The notes under the pieces were generated by a model, which made no database searches, had not been told where the DNA came from, and saw nothing but the letters and a program-made list of their open reading frames with translations. This document shows, in pieces, positions 27,873 through 36,610 of a stretch of 37,500 bases of DNA. The DNA comes from Prorocentrum cordatum (Eukaryota > Sar > Dinophyceae > Prorocentrales > Prorocentraceae). Position 1 is the first letter of the stretch. Each line of letters starts with the position of its first letter. The DNA is taken from NCBI GenBank assembly GCA_963575745.1, contig CAUYUJ010015031.1, positions 202,234 to 239,733 on the forward strand. Reading direction: 5' to 3'. The translations under genes were made by a program, and so were the position numbers.

Positions 27873-30521
27873 TCAGCATGTCATTGTATGTTGGGGGGGT
27901 GGCAACAATGGCGTTGGCAGGGAGGATGTCGGGGACTTGCGCAGGTGGTGGTTCACGGGTGTGGTCTTCGTCGCTGTCCGTGTCGGGCGAACTTCCGTCG
28001 CCGGGGCTGAAGCCGCCAGCTTCGGTGTCAGCGTGGCTGTCGTCCGTGCAAGCTTCGTCAGGTTTGAAGGCGTTGGTGTCGCAGTGGAGTTGCGTATCGT
28101 CAGGAGTGGTAGGCGTGCGGAGATACGCCGTGGGCGAGCTATCAGCAGCTCGTGCGTATATGGCCGCCTTTCGCCCGCTTGGCTCACGGACGCCCTCGGC
28201 CATATCCTGATGCGTTCCGCCTTGGCACGGTTCGCGCGTCGCGCCAGCTCTAAGTCGAGATGTTGGATCAAAGCGTCAAGGTGCTCCCCGTGCGGCACTG
28301 GCTCGTCTGGGGCCCAGGCCTCGGGGAATTCCAGGAGAACCGTGGGGCGCAGCTTGTGGCATAAGAGGCGGGCCGCGGCCCACGTGCAGTCGATGCGCTG
28401 CGCGAGGTACGGCGGAATAGCACGGCAATCAAGATGGTGGTGCTGTCCGATGAAACGGAGCTCGCAGAGTTGACGATGGAGCTTGCGCAGTCGGTTCATG
28501 TGAATCGTGGAAGCTCCGTAGGTGGGGAACGCGCGGGGGACAACCGGTCGATCCTCGAACGTAGGCGTGAGCCCGTGCATGGTGGGGGGCTTCGTTTTTG
28601 GTTGGTGGGGCGGTGGAGGTGGCAGATCGCGTAGACGGGTGAGATGGTACTCATGACTGGCCTCGTTAGCCAGGGTGAACATGCGCTCCACGTCGTCTCG
28701 TGCGTCGGCCTGCTCCATGCGGTTCTGGTATCGCCCAGCGATGAGGGTCCCAAGTGCTTGCAGCTCGTGCCCCTCATGAACTCCATCGTCGGGTGGATAG
28801 GGCGTAGGGGCAAGAAGGCGTCGGGCCGTATGGTCGAGGCGACTGAGGTCAAGCGTGACCTGCAGGCCAACGTGAGACTTCGCAGGCAAGTCGCGAAGGT
28901 AGCAGAAGTCGGTGACAAGGGATCGCGCCGCCTGGTTTGCAATGATATAATCGATGCGCGAAGTGCGGGGGCACTTGGTGACGCGGTCCCAATCAGGGAT
29001 ATTGCCATAGGTGTGCATGGTGTGATCTGGTGTGCCCTCAGCGACGTTGGACCATCCGTGCTGCAACATGTGCAGAAGGTGTGGATTGTCGTCAATGTTC
29101 GCGTTGGCGTCCATGCAGATGAAGTAGGGTGCTGAGCCGACCCTAGCGGCGGCACAGTCAGCGAGCCGAAAGAGAGCTGTGCTGTCTCCTCCAGCAATCC
29201 CGTAAAGGCTCGCTATGTAGATTCCCGCGGGCCCATGATTATTTCGTCGCCGCCTACGGCGGTGTTGAGTGCAGAGTGGGAGAAAGACCTCATGCCATCT
29301 TTTCTTGGCCTTGAGGGCGGCGATACAGGGCGCATTGTCGTCGACAGTGGAGTCGACGATGGCATCCTTAGAGAGAATGGCGACCCCTCCCGAGGCGCCA
29401 GTGTTGCCCACAACGGTGTGATCAGTGCCGCCGTGGGCAGCTCTGCGCTGGGCTCGCGCCAGCTCAAGGTCAGGCCCAAGACTGGCGTGGTATCCACCGT
29501 GGAGAGGATTGGCGGCGCTGGTAGCGATGGCTTGCCTAGTCGGCTTGGCATGTCGGGTCTCCTGCAGTGCTATGACAGCGGAGTTGTGGTCGACACCAAG
29601 GGCGGTGATGGTTGGCCAGTTCGCTGAGAGACTGGTGATGTTAAGGCTGACGAGGTGTATGGAGCGACCTGGCCCGTCTCCATCGGTGGAACTGGGGTTT
29701 GCGCGCCCCGCACGGTGAAGGTCAGCTTGGCCCTCGCCCCAGTAGGAGGCTTGGCCACAGTAGGAGCTCATGGCGTTACTATGTGCTAGCTTGATCGGGG
29801 CTGAAGCCGCCGTCAGGCCATCCATATAGGCGGGACACGGTCGGCACTGCGCCAGGGGGGGGTCATAAATATTAGTAAAAATGTCACGAAAATTCCTCCT
29901 CACTCCTGTACTATAGGGGACGAGGGGAGGAGAAGTGAGACGGCAGCAGTGGGAGAGGGAGGCGACTCCTCGATCCATCCTGCCGAACACAAAGACAGAA
30001 ACGAGACAGCGGCGGCGGCCAGGCGCGGCGGCGGCACAACGCACGCGCATGTACTGCGCACGCGCCACCGCTGGTCCCTCCTGCGGTGACACGCCCGCCC
30101 CGTCAGTGTCTTGATGAGCAGCATCTGGTGAAACGGCTCCAGCAGCACGATCGGAGGCCTGACGCTGGGCCTCGTCCATGCCCGCTGCCGTGAGGCCCAC
30201 GTTGCGTACAGGGCTGATTCCCCGCGGGGCCGCAGCTGCCGCGGCAGCAGCCGAGGTGGCGGGGGCACCGCCCCGACTCTGAGGTGAGAGCGGTGAGCCC
30301 CCGCCAAAACCCGCCACAAAGTTCTTGACACGGTACTTGTTCTTGAACGGGTCGAAGGTTGGCGCCTCGTCGATGGGGACGATCACGCGGGTGAGCAGCT
30401 GCGGCTCGTGGTCCGTGGACGGCGTCGGCTCGAGGTCGACCTGGCTAGGGTCGATGACGCTGGCTCCGAAGCGTGGCACCACTTCGGGGGGTCGGGCATC
30501 GGACTGAGTCTCGCGAGGCGG
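27873..30521 (-). CDS. AP-type endonuclease ORF
   Basis: The frame is open from the TAG at 30522-30524 to the TGA at 27873-27875. Numbering from the GTG at 30482, the endonuclease/exonuclease/phosphatase fold lies at about 275-548: SLNITS (279-284), ALQETRH with the metal-binding Glu (305-311), GVAILSK (366-372), MDANAN (457-462), SRIDYIIAN (508-516) and KSHVGLQVTLDL with the catalytic His (535-546). It nicks target DNA to prime reverse transcription. About 270 residues precede it, and an ATG shortly before the domain (about 29770) is a possible real start. A 320-residue tail with Pro-rich and basic segments follows. Hairpins H3 and H4 lie in the C- and N-terminal parts. Confidence 0.85.
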   Translation of the reverse strand, partial: PPRETQSDARPPEVVPRFGASVIDPSQVDLEPTPSTDHEPQLLTRVIVPIDEAPTFDPFKNKYRVKNFVAGFGGGSPLSPQSRGGAPATSAAAAAAAAPRGISPVRNVGLTAAGMDEAQRQASDRAAGAVSPDAAHQDTDGAGVSPQEGPAVARAQYMRVRCAAAAPGRRRCLVSVFVFGRMDRGVASLSHCCRLTSPPLVPYSTGVRRNFRDIFTNIYDPPLAQCRPCPAYMDGLTAASAPIKLAHSNAMSSYCGQASYWGEGQADLHRAGRANPSSTDGDGPGRSIHLVSLNITSLSANWPTITALGVDHNSAVIALQETRHAKPTRQAIATSAANPLHGGYHASLGPDLELARAQRRAAHGGTDHTVVGNTGASGGVAILSKDAIVDSTVDDNAPCIAALKAKKRWHEVFLPLCTQHRRRRRRNNHGPAGIYIASLYGIAGGDSTALFRLADCAAARVGSAPYFICMDANANIDDNPHLLHMLQHGWSNVAEGTPDHTMHTYGNIPDWDRVTKCPRTSRIDYIIANQAARSLVTDFCYLRDLPAKSHVGLQVTLDLSRLDHTARRLLAPTPYPPDDGVHEGHELQALGTLIAGRYQNRMEQADARDDVERMFTLANEASHEYHLTRLRDLPPPPPHQPKTKPPTMHGLTPTFEDRPVVPRAFPTYGASTIHMNRLRKLHRQLCELRFIGQHHHLDCRAIPPYLAQRIDCTWAAARLLCHKLRPTVLLEFPEAWAPDEPVPHGEHLDALIQHLDLELARRANRAKAERIRIWPRASVSQAGERRPYTHELLIARPRRISARLPLLTIRNSTATPTPSNLTKLARTTATLTPKLAASAPATEVRPTRTATKTTPVNHHLRKSPTSSLPTPLLPPPQHTMTC
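27995..28025 (-). repeat. Structured hairpin H3
   Basis: Plus-strand arms CCG, GC, C, GG, GGC, loop TGAA (28008-28011), GCC, unpaired G (28015), CC, A, GC, CGG. The C/A opposition near the core becomes a G-U wobble in the element RNA. Reads GGFSPG in the protein. Confidence 0.75.
29790..29817 (-). repeat. Structured hairpin H4
   Basis: Arms CTTGA, C, GG, GGC with one bulged T, loop TGAA (29802-29805), GCC, unpaired G (29809), CC, G, TCAGG. The outer arms are again copy-specific and complementary. Reads AASAP. Confidence 0.75.
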
Positions 30522-31319
30522 CTAGCTCGTGGAGCTCCCTGGGGCCTTGCGTGAACTGTGGCGGCTGCAGGTCCTGCTGCGCGGGACGCGCCCGCCCGTG
30601 TGACGGTCGCGTGGCGAAGTCGCCTGGGCATTAGCGCGCTCAGAATCCGCCCTGCTCGGGGATCGGATCGGTGCCGCGCAGGGTGATGGGCTGGGCTGGC
30701 GAGAGGCGCTTGTGCCGCCTTCCGCCGTGGCTGTGGCCTGGTCGGGGTCGGCCGCGTCGGGGCGGGGGCTGACGTGGTGGGCGCTTCCCTCGCTGTGCCT
30801 CGGGGAGGCGCTGCGATGCGCCTGGATGCGCGTGAGGACGAGCGGGGTGAGCGGCTGCCTCTCCCGCACGGGTGGGGCAGGTTTGGCCTGGGCAGGGCGC
30901 AGTGCTGCAGCTACGTTTGGCGGGGGCGTGTGCTGGCGCGGTTGCCAAGCGCGCACGTTCGCATCGCGCCATCCTTCGGGGCGCCCAGCCCTGCCACGGT
31001 TAGTTGCAGCCCCCTGGGCTGAAGCCGCAGGGGTTATCACTGCAGGCTGGTTGCTGGAGGGGCCCTCATGTCGGCCTGAGTAGAGGCCCCAGGCGCGCGT
31101 GGACCCAGGCACTGGCGAGGTGGCCCTTAGGGCATGTAGGGGTGCACGCGAGTAGCCGATGGCCGCTGGGTGAACCCTGGCGTTGGGGGCTTGGCCGTAG
31201 CTGGAGGCGGCTGCTCCAGCAGCCGCAGGCATGGCACCTATGGGACCACGGTGGTAGGCGGCAAACCCGTCGTAGGCCGTGTTACCGCCTGTCGGGACTC
31301 GCACTAAATCAATAACTAA
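30522..31319 (-). CDS. Pro/Ala/Arg-rich frame upstream of the endonuclease, ending in in-frame TAG
   Basis: Open from a TAG at 31320-31322; the first start-like codon is GTG at 31304 and the first ATG is at about 31232. It encodes about 265 residues of low complexity (Pro, Ala, Ser, Arg), probably disordered and positively charged near the end, as in ORF1 nucleic-acid-binding proteins of LINEs, but with no recognisable RRM or zinc knuckle. A single TAG at 30522-30524 separates it from the endonuclease frame, which is in the same phase. Readthrough or a nonsense mutation is possible. Hairpin H5 is inside. Confidence 0.45.
   Translation of the reverse strand, partial: LVIDLVRVPTGGNTAYDGFAAYHRGPIGAMPAAAGAAASSYGQAPNARVHPAAIGYSRAPLHALRATSPVPGSTRAWGLYSGRHEGPSSNQPAVITPAASAQGAATNRGRAGRPEGWRDANVRAWQPRQHTPPPNVAAALRPAQAKPAPPVRERQPLTPLVLTRIQAHRSASPRHSEGSAHHVSPRPDAADPDQATATAEGGTSASRQPSPSPCAAPIRSPSRADSERANAQATSPRDRHTGGRVPRSRTCSRHSSRKAPGSSTS
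31011..31033 (-). repeat. Structured hairpin H5
   Basis: Arms CCCC, TG, GGC, loop TGAA (31020-31023), GCC, unpaired G (31027), CA, GGGG. The inner lower pairs are TG/CA here instead of the usual GG/CC, a paired double substitution. TGCAG at 31005-31009 and CTGCA at 31040-31044 can extend the stem beyond an internal loop. Confidence 0.85.
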
Positions 31320-31551
31320 CTAAAAACAAAAAAATTACATAATACAACAACAAATACGATTTTTTTTTCTTTTTTTTTTTTTTTACTTCATCCAGTTTTT
31401 ATAAATTTTTTAATATTTGACTTAAGAACAAAGTACAGAAAAACACACACCCCCCCCCCCCCATCCCCCCCCCCCCTGAACAAACCCCTTTCCTCTTCCC
31501 CCCTCTCTCCTCCCCCTCCCTCCTCCAAACATACACACAATCACTCACAAA

Positions 31552-31582
<31 letters not shown>

Positions 31583-31640
31583 CTTTTTTTTTTTTTTTTC
31601 TAAATTGAGCACATTTTTTTTAAACTCGCGGCGATGACCG
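31320..31640 (-). other. Homopolymer-rich spacer between the two ORF groups
   Basis: Markedly AT-rich against its surroundings. In the element direction it holds an A-rich run of about 50 bases (31558-31599), two G-runs (31450-31486), a second A-rich run (31360-31384) and TTGTTGTATTATG-like sequence. It could be an internal untranslated region, an internal promoter or reinitiation zone, or the poly(A) tail of an upstream element abutting the endonuclease-RT element. Confidence 0.6.
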
Positions 31641-31971
31641 GTTTTAGCGTGGTGTGCCATGTTGTCGTTGTCACGATTCCTGCAATCACGTTGGTCCCGC
31701 TGGATGCGCTGCTGGTGCTGTTGGTGGCGCTGCCAGTCGGCTCTCGAGAGGGGACGGGTGTCGGGGAGGATGGTGGGCACGTCGGGCCGCTGCCAGCCCC
31801 GATAGACGTGCTCGAAGGCGTGGTCAGGGTAGGTCTCCCCTACGGGTGAGTATCGTCGCACATACTCCGTGTAGTCGATGTTCTGCGGCTCTGAGATCGC
31901 CGTAATGTGGATGGCCCGCTGGTGCGCTGGTCCGTAGAGGCAGAAACTACCACGGTTGCTGCGGTCGTGGT
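31640..31971 (-). other. Non-coding or unrecognised segment downstream of ORF at 31972
   Basis: Short frames only. It follows the stop of the Cys-rich/ubiquitin-like ORF and precedes the A-rich spacer, so it is probably 3' untranslated sequence of that ORF. Confidence 0.35.
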
Positions 31972-33990
31972 TTAGCTCAGCTTCGGTCGTGGCATGCTCA
32001 CCATGGCGTCACAGAGTCGCATATCGTAGTCGAGAGCTTGAGGCCCAGGACCACCCTCGGCGTCCCAGTACAGTACCACATCTCGCCAGCGGGTGTGGGT
32101 CATGTGGGTGCGCTCGGCGATCAACTCGCAAACGGTCCTGACCGTGACACGATCCCTGTACATATTGGTAATGGCCAGGGAAAAGGGTCGGCGGACCGTC
32201 TGGTTGAAGGTGAGTTCCTCCTTGAGGGCCTGATGGGGGCTGAAGAGCACATAGCCTTCCCTCCAAAGCGGTTGGTCGGGGGAAGGTTCTTCGGGCATCC
32301 CCGTTCCAGTGAATCCAGGTGGCCGCGTTGTGCCGTCAGGCAATCCCTGCCTGGGGACGCGCCGCGGCTGTGGTGGGAGGTACCATTGGCCCTGGTAGCC
32401 TGCTTGCCCTGGTTGTGGAGGTTCTCCCCCGGGGCCTGAAGGCGCCCGGGGGGGTTCCTTGAGGTCGTGGAGGGCTGGCGCGTTGCCGAATTGGCGGGCA
32501 AGGATGTGCGGCGGCATCCCTGTGGCACGAACGTCGAGCTGGTTGTGTGGCCTGGGAGGGTGGGGACACCTGCTGGACAGGCAGCAAGTGTCAGAGTCCC
32601 TCTTATTGGTGCTGTATGCACACGTCCAACTGTTGCACGAGTAGTCCGTGGACCAGTCCATAAGTGTACGCAGTCCGCTGCGGCCGCAGTCTGGGCACGT
32701 TGGTTGGCCCGAGGTGCCAAGCTGTGTGTTGCGGCGAGCCGAGCAATATTGGCAGCATTGGAATCGACACTGTAGGCAAGACCAGCGTCCTGGTAAGGGC
32801 GGTAGCGCATGCTCGTTTGTGCCTGGGTCGTCTGGGTGGGGTCTCGGGCGATCCCACAAGGGCCAGACGTCAGCAAACCAGGATTGGCCAGTAGTGCGGA
32901 CTACCTCGGCGGGGAGGCGTGCGTCCTCGGCATGGCACCTGATCCACTGGGGCCCTATATCCGCTGGTACCATGACGGTGCGCCAGGAGTCGTCCCCCTT
33001 AACGTGGACTTGGGTCGGTGCCCAGAGCTTAGTAGTGGTGTCGCCGTGATCATGATGGAGGCTGACCCAGCCGTCACGCCCGTCCACCGTAGGGTCAATG
33101 ACGCGGTAGCCCATGACTGTCGTCCCCCACGGTAAGTAGGCGCCATCGTGGTGATCACCAGGGTCGAGCCAGACCTCGTTGCCAGGGGCGTTGACACGGG
33201 ACCGCACATCACGCACGTGGTAGGCGAGGACGTGGTAGGCAGTCGGCTCCTCCTCCGTCACAATGTGCTCCCACGTCTCGATGCCGCTGTTGTCGGAGGT
33301 GGAGTTACCGTCGCTCTGTCGTGACGAGCGAGAGGCAGATCGTCGCGCACGGGCGCGGCCTCGGGCGAGGGCGGCGGCCGCGCTGATGAGGGATGGCGTA
33401 CGGCGTTCGTCGACTACAGATGACGTCGATGAGGGGTCTGGACTGCGGGCTAAGGCTGTGCCTGACTTGTGCGTGCGTGGTGGGTCCGACGCGGCCCCAG
33501 GGCTGGAGCCGCGGGGGCGCGACCCGTGTGCGTCAGGGTGCCCCCGCACGGGGACAGCTTGCAAGCCCGTGTACACCAGGTCGATGAGTGGTTTCGGGTC
33601 CAGCTGGAGTATGTGGAGCGAAACGCGTGGTCGAGGCTGATTAGGGTCGTCCCTGGTGGCTGCTTCCGTGTCGTAGTGCTGTTTGGCCCATGCTCGCGCC
33701 GCTTCTGGCGAGTATAGCGCCTGCGGTGGTGGCCATGCTGCCGCGATGGTTGATCTGCGCCTGGTGCTAGCTTCCTGGTCGTGAGCTTCAGCCGCCTCAC
33801 GGAGATCTGGATGATCGTAGCCAGCGATGTGGAGGGCGTGCGCGCAGTCGCCCATTCCATAGGCGTGTGGAAGGGCACGGCACCTGGAAGCAGCTTCTGT
33901 GGGGGCACACCAGTCCATGCGGATGAGGAGGCTCAGGACCCGAGGGTAAATGAGGCGCGCTCCGTGAGCCTCCCCTTTCACGTAGTTGTG
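31972..33990 (-). CDS. Cys-rich zinc-type protein region with ubiquitin-like C-terminus
   Basis: About 670 residues. Order: a His/Asp/Ala-rich N-terminal part (YGMGDCAHALHIAGYDHPD), a disordered Arg/Ser stretch holding H7, a strand-rich part (EVWLDPGDHHDGAYLPWG, GWVSLHHDHGDT), a Cys-rich block at about 402-472 (C402-x2-C405, C410-x2-C413, C429-x2-C432, then C449, C454, C466, C467, C472) probably binding two or more zinc ions, a Pro/Gly-rich linker with H6, and a C-terminal segment (RVTVRTVCELIAERTHM, then VVLYWDAEG) whose pattern resembles a ubiquitin-like fold. No ATG is placed at the start and the frame before it changes, so it is likely the C-terminal part of a larger polyprotein. No named family recognised. 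Confidence 0.6.
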   Translation of the reverse strand, partial: HNYVKGEAHGARLIYPRVLSLLIRMDWCAPTEAASRCRALPHAYGMGDCAHALHIAGYDHPDLREAAEAHDQEASTRRRSTIAAAWPPPQALYSPEAARAWAKQHYDTEAATRDDPNQPRPRVSLHILQLDPKPLIDLVYTGLQAVPVRGHPDAHGSRPRGSSPGAASDPPRTHKSGTALARSPDPSSTSSVVDERRTPSLISAAAALARGRARARRSASRSSRQSDGNSTSDNSGIETWEHIVTEEEPTAYHVLAYHVRDVRSRVNAPGNEVWLDPGDHHDGAYLPWGTTVMGYRVIDPTVDGRDGWVSLHHDHGDTTTKLWAPTQVHVKGDDSWRTVMVPADIGPQWIRCHAEDARLPAEVVRTTGQSWFADVWPLWDRPRPHPDDPGTNEHALPPLPGRWSCLQCRFQCCQYCSARRNTQLGTSGQPTCPDCGRSGLRTLMDWSTDYSCNSWTCAYSTNKRDSDTCCLSSRCPHPPRPHNQLDVRATGMPPHILARQFGNAPALHDLKEPPRAPSGPGGEPPQPGQAGYQGQWYLPPQPRRVPRQGLPDGTTRPPGFTGTGMPEEPSPDQPLWREGYVLFSPHQALKEELTFNQTVRRPFSLAITNMYRDRVTVRTVCELIAERTHMTHTRWRDVVLYWDAEGGPGPQALDYDMRLCDAMVSMPRPKLS
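32424..32454 (-). repeat. Structured hairpin H6 (inverted upper stem)
   Basis: Arms CCCCC, GGG, GCC, loop TGAA (32437-32440), GGC, unpaired G (32444), CCC, GGGGG. The upper stem is GCC/GGC instead of GGC/GCC, with every pair swapped and pairing retained. Reads APSGPG. Confidence 0.85.
33491..33520 (-). repeat. Structured hairpin H7
   Basis: Arms GC(G)G, CCCC, A, G, GGC, loop TGGA (33504-33507), GCC, unpaired G (33511), C, G, GGGG, CGC. One A/G mismatch and one bulge. It shares the TGGA loop with H1. Confidence 0.75.
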
Positions 33991-34290
33991 CCTGTTTTCC
34001 CCGCGCGGTGGTTTGGGTGGCTTCGCACATCCAGAGTGCGATGGGTCCCCACGCGAGGGTGTCGTCTTCGAGACTGTAGGGCGGGTGGGGCGGTATCGCG
34101 TACCACGCGGCCAGCGAAGGGTGCACGCTCACGTACGTGCGGCAAACGTTGGTGCCAGTTCGACCCTTCGTTTCACGGCGGGGGCCTGGCAAGAGGTGCC
34201 CTCCACAGGCAGCAAGACGGGCCGCAAGGTCGCCGCGGGTCCCATGCCAGAAAACAGTGGGCGCGTCGGTGGTGGTTGACGGAGGTCCCA
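33990..34290 (-). CDS. Frame-shifted patch with HGTR...YVSVHPSLAAWYA motif
   Basis: Between the two long frame-0 ORFs, a third frame looks coding: VFWHGTRGDLAARLAACGGH (about 34255-34196), YVSVHPSLAAWYA (34135-34097) and LAWGPIALWMCEA (to about 34019). The His-Gly-Thr followed by Gly-Gly and a later YV-S...A-x2-YA pattern is reminiscent of ADP-ribosyltransferase/2'-phosphotransferase-like folds, but no third catalytic residue can be assigned, so this is only a suggestion. The coding signal appears to enter this frame from the upstream ORF and return to frame 0 near 33990, as two compensating frame changes. Confidence 0.4.
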
Positions 34291-36610
34291 CGTGAGGTAT
34301 GGGAAAATTGTCTCGCCCGAGTTGCCGCCCGAGTCTTCCAGCACCCAAGTGAGGCGGTTCGGTGGCCTCTGCATGATGTCCGTCCACGGCCCCAGCACTT
34401 GGAGTGTTGGGTCGTGAGTGAATCGAGGGTGGTCGTGGAGTCGTAGAGCGTCTTTGATGTCCTCAGTGGACACGCCACTGTTCCCTAGCGCGAAGCCGTA
34501 TTGGTACAGGGCGTTAAGTATGCTCTTCGGCGGCTCGGGGACCGCTGGGTCACGCTGGATGGTGTTGCGTGAGTTGCGTGTCGGTGGCTTGAGGGCAGTG
34601 TAAGGCGTACCAGGGCCTGAAGGCGCCTGGGGCCTGTCAGGTGATGCATAGCGCGCTCGCCGTCGTGGTGGTTGGGTGTCCTCGTCGGGGGAGGGGGAGG
34701 AACCACGAGCGTCAGCATGTCGGAAGATGGACCACGGGCTGCCATGGGTGCGTTCCCTCGCTTCCCTTGGCTCGGTGTCGCTGCCGTGTGCTGTGGCATC
34801 CTCGTTGGTCGGTAGGTTAACGAATGTCGTGCCGTTCTTGGAGCCGTCTCGTGGCGTCGGGCTGGTCGATCTTGGTGTGACAGACGAGGCTCGCGATACG
34901 GCGGCTGTGACTTCAGCGATGGCGGCGGTAGTGGCGGTGGTGACGTCGGCGACTGCGGCGGCAACAGCTGCGGCGTAGTGTTCCTGTAGCAGCGGATGTC
35001 GGAGTGCGTGCACCTGCTGGTCGTCGTGTACGTCGGCGAGGGTGCACGGCATTTTGTGTGTGGCCTCGTCCTTCGGCTTCCTGCTCGGTTGGCAACAGCG
35101 GAGGCACCAGTGGGCAGTGGATGAGTCCAGGGCCCGCGCACATATGCGGGCGCCTACGTGTCCGACAGCTCCCTGGGCAAGGATTTTGGCACCGACGAGT
35201 AGAAGACCACACACAACTCCACCCGTGGCTATGGCCCCTAGCTTGCCGCTGGCCCATTTAAGGACGCCCCCGAAGCCGCTCCCGACTGCAGTGGCTCCAC
35301 CCGAGACACCATCTCTGAGTTTGTCGCTGGTCCATTTGAGAGTGGCCCTCAATGTGGACGTGACATAGTATGTCGTTTTGCGTCGGAATATAGTGGACGC
35401 CGATGGGCCTGGTGCGGTCGCTTGGCGTCGTCGTCGTTGTCGGTAGCTGGGGTCTCGGCTCGGGGTCGGCAAGTATCCATCGATCTGGTCCTTGTACGGC
35501 AATGCTATCGCGATGGCGTACGTGGCCACCAGGAGGCAGATGAGGCAGCCACAATGTCGTGATGCCGCTGAGCTGTGCTGGGGCTCGTGGGGACCGCTGT
35601 CATCTGGGTGTTCATCATCGATGGGGTCGTTGTCGATGTCGGCCTGCCAATGGTCGAAGGCACTGGGGTTGGAGTCGGTCACGTTGTCACCTCCTGCGGT
35701 CTGGGGATGTCCAGGTCTAGCCAGTGGTGCAGCGGGGCTGAAGCCGCCACTGCACGGCCTGGCATGAGCTGGCGAAGCAGTGGAATGTCTAGTCACATCA
35801 GCGGCAGTGACGCCTTCAGCGTCGTTAGGCCGCGCAGAAGGGTCGGCCTGTTCTGAGGTGTGGGGCGCACTGCGTTGCCACGGGGCGAGCCCAGAGTGAG
35901 GCTCACTGTCGCGGTCACGCTGAGCCGAGTCGCCTGATGGTATCGTGCCGTCTCGATCCTGGATATCGATGTCGTCCTGGCTATCCTCCGACGCGTGGAA
36001 CGAGTCCATGGATGTATTGCCGATATCGCTGGCCGCGATGTGCTGGAGCAGCCATGGTACGGGATCTTCTGCGGCCTGATCGGTGCCGTCCGTCGGCGCC
36101 GCAGCGGGCTCCGCCTCGACGAGCGGCAGCATGTCTGGCGGTTGGTGCAGGATAACATCAGCGAGGTACGCCATGGCGTCATGGTCTGGTGGAGGGAGAC
36201 CTCTTGGTAGCAGAGCATGGGCCCGTGAGAGGTATGGCGGCAAAGGTGCCATGAAAGCCTCAGGGCCAACGAGCGTGGCACGAGCGCCCTGGTACTCCAG
36301 AAGGAGGCCGAAATAGCGGGTGGCGTACTCGCGGCTGCTCTGGATCCGAGTGAGGTTGCGGTTGATGCTCTGCCTGTCGGGGCCCGCTCTGTGCCAGATG
36401 TCCTCGCACATGTCGACCGCGGTGCGATGACGCAGGGCGTCGGTGGTGTCCTCGGACGCCTCAAGGAAGAGGTGATCGTACTGTGGCAGATGGAGCGTCG
36501 CCAGGATGTACGGGACGCAGTCCTCGAGCCATGCCCAGAACATGTCCTGGTTATCCTCACCTGGTGCCCACGCCGCAGCACACGGTATGAGCCGGCGCGG
36601 ATCATCATCA
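34129..36610 (-). CDS. Membrane-segment polyprotein region (unrecognised)
   Basis: Frame 0 is open through here; the first ATG is at 36543, but the coding signal starts earlier (PRRLIPCAAAWAPGEDN upstream of it). Numbering from 36543: a well-folded-looking N-terminus (1-140, e.g. PYILATLHLPQYDHLFLEA), an acidic disordered region with H9 (150-330), a hydrophobic segment CLICLLVATYAIAIAL (332-348), a polybasic RQRRRRR (368-373), a Gly-rich amphipathic part, a second hydrophobic segment GGVVCGLLLVGAKILA (441-456), a CLRCCQ cluster, an Ala-rich helix, a Ser/Pro/Arg-rich linker with H8, and a final folded part. Two membrane spans around a basic site suggest an integral membrane protein; no family is recognised. 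Confidence 0.55.
34610..34630 (-). repeat. Structured hairpin H8 (inverted upper stem)
   Basis: Arms CCAGG, GCC, loop TGAA (34618-34621), GGC, unpaired G (34625), CCTGG. All bases outside the loop and bulge pair. Upper stem orientation as in H6. Confidence 0.85.
35727..35755 (-). repeat. Structured hairpin H9
   Basis: Arms GTGCAG, C, GG, GGC, loop TGAA (35739-35742), GCC, unpaired G (35746), CC, A, CTGCAC. The C/A opposition is a G-U wobble in the element RNA. Reads GGFSPA. Confidence 0.9.

Noticed and set aside
27937-29135. Plus-strand ORFs opposite the endonuclease
   Set aside because: Antisense shadows of an ORF with clear endonuclease motifs.
35437-35446. Polybasic RQRRRRR between hydrophobic segments as proof of a viral-type envelope protein
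   Set aside because: A basic patch near a membrane segment is common and may be a topology or nuclear signal; no fusion-protein fold or family similarity is visible.
35793-36540. C-terminal two-thirds of the frame-2 ORF (Arg/Thr/Ser-rich)
   Set aside because: It overlaps the better-composed frame-0 ORF and has shadow-like composition; only its N-terminal part (above about 36.6 kb) is kept.
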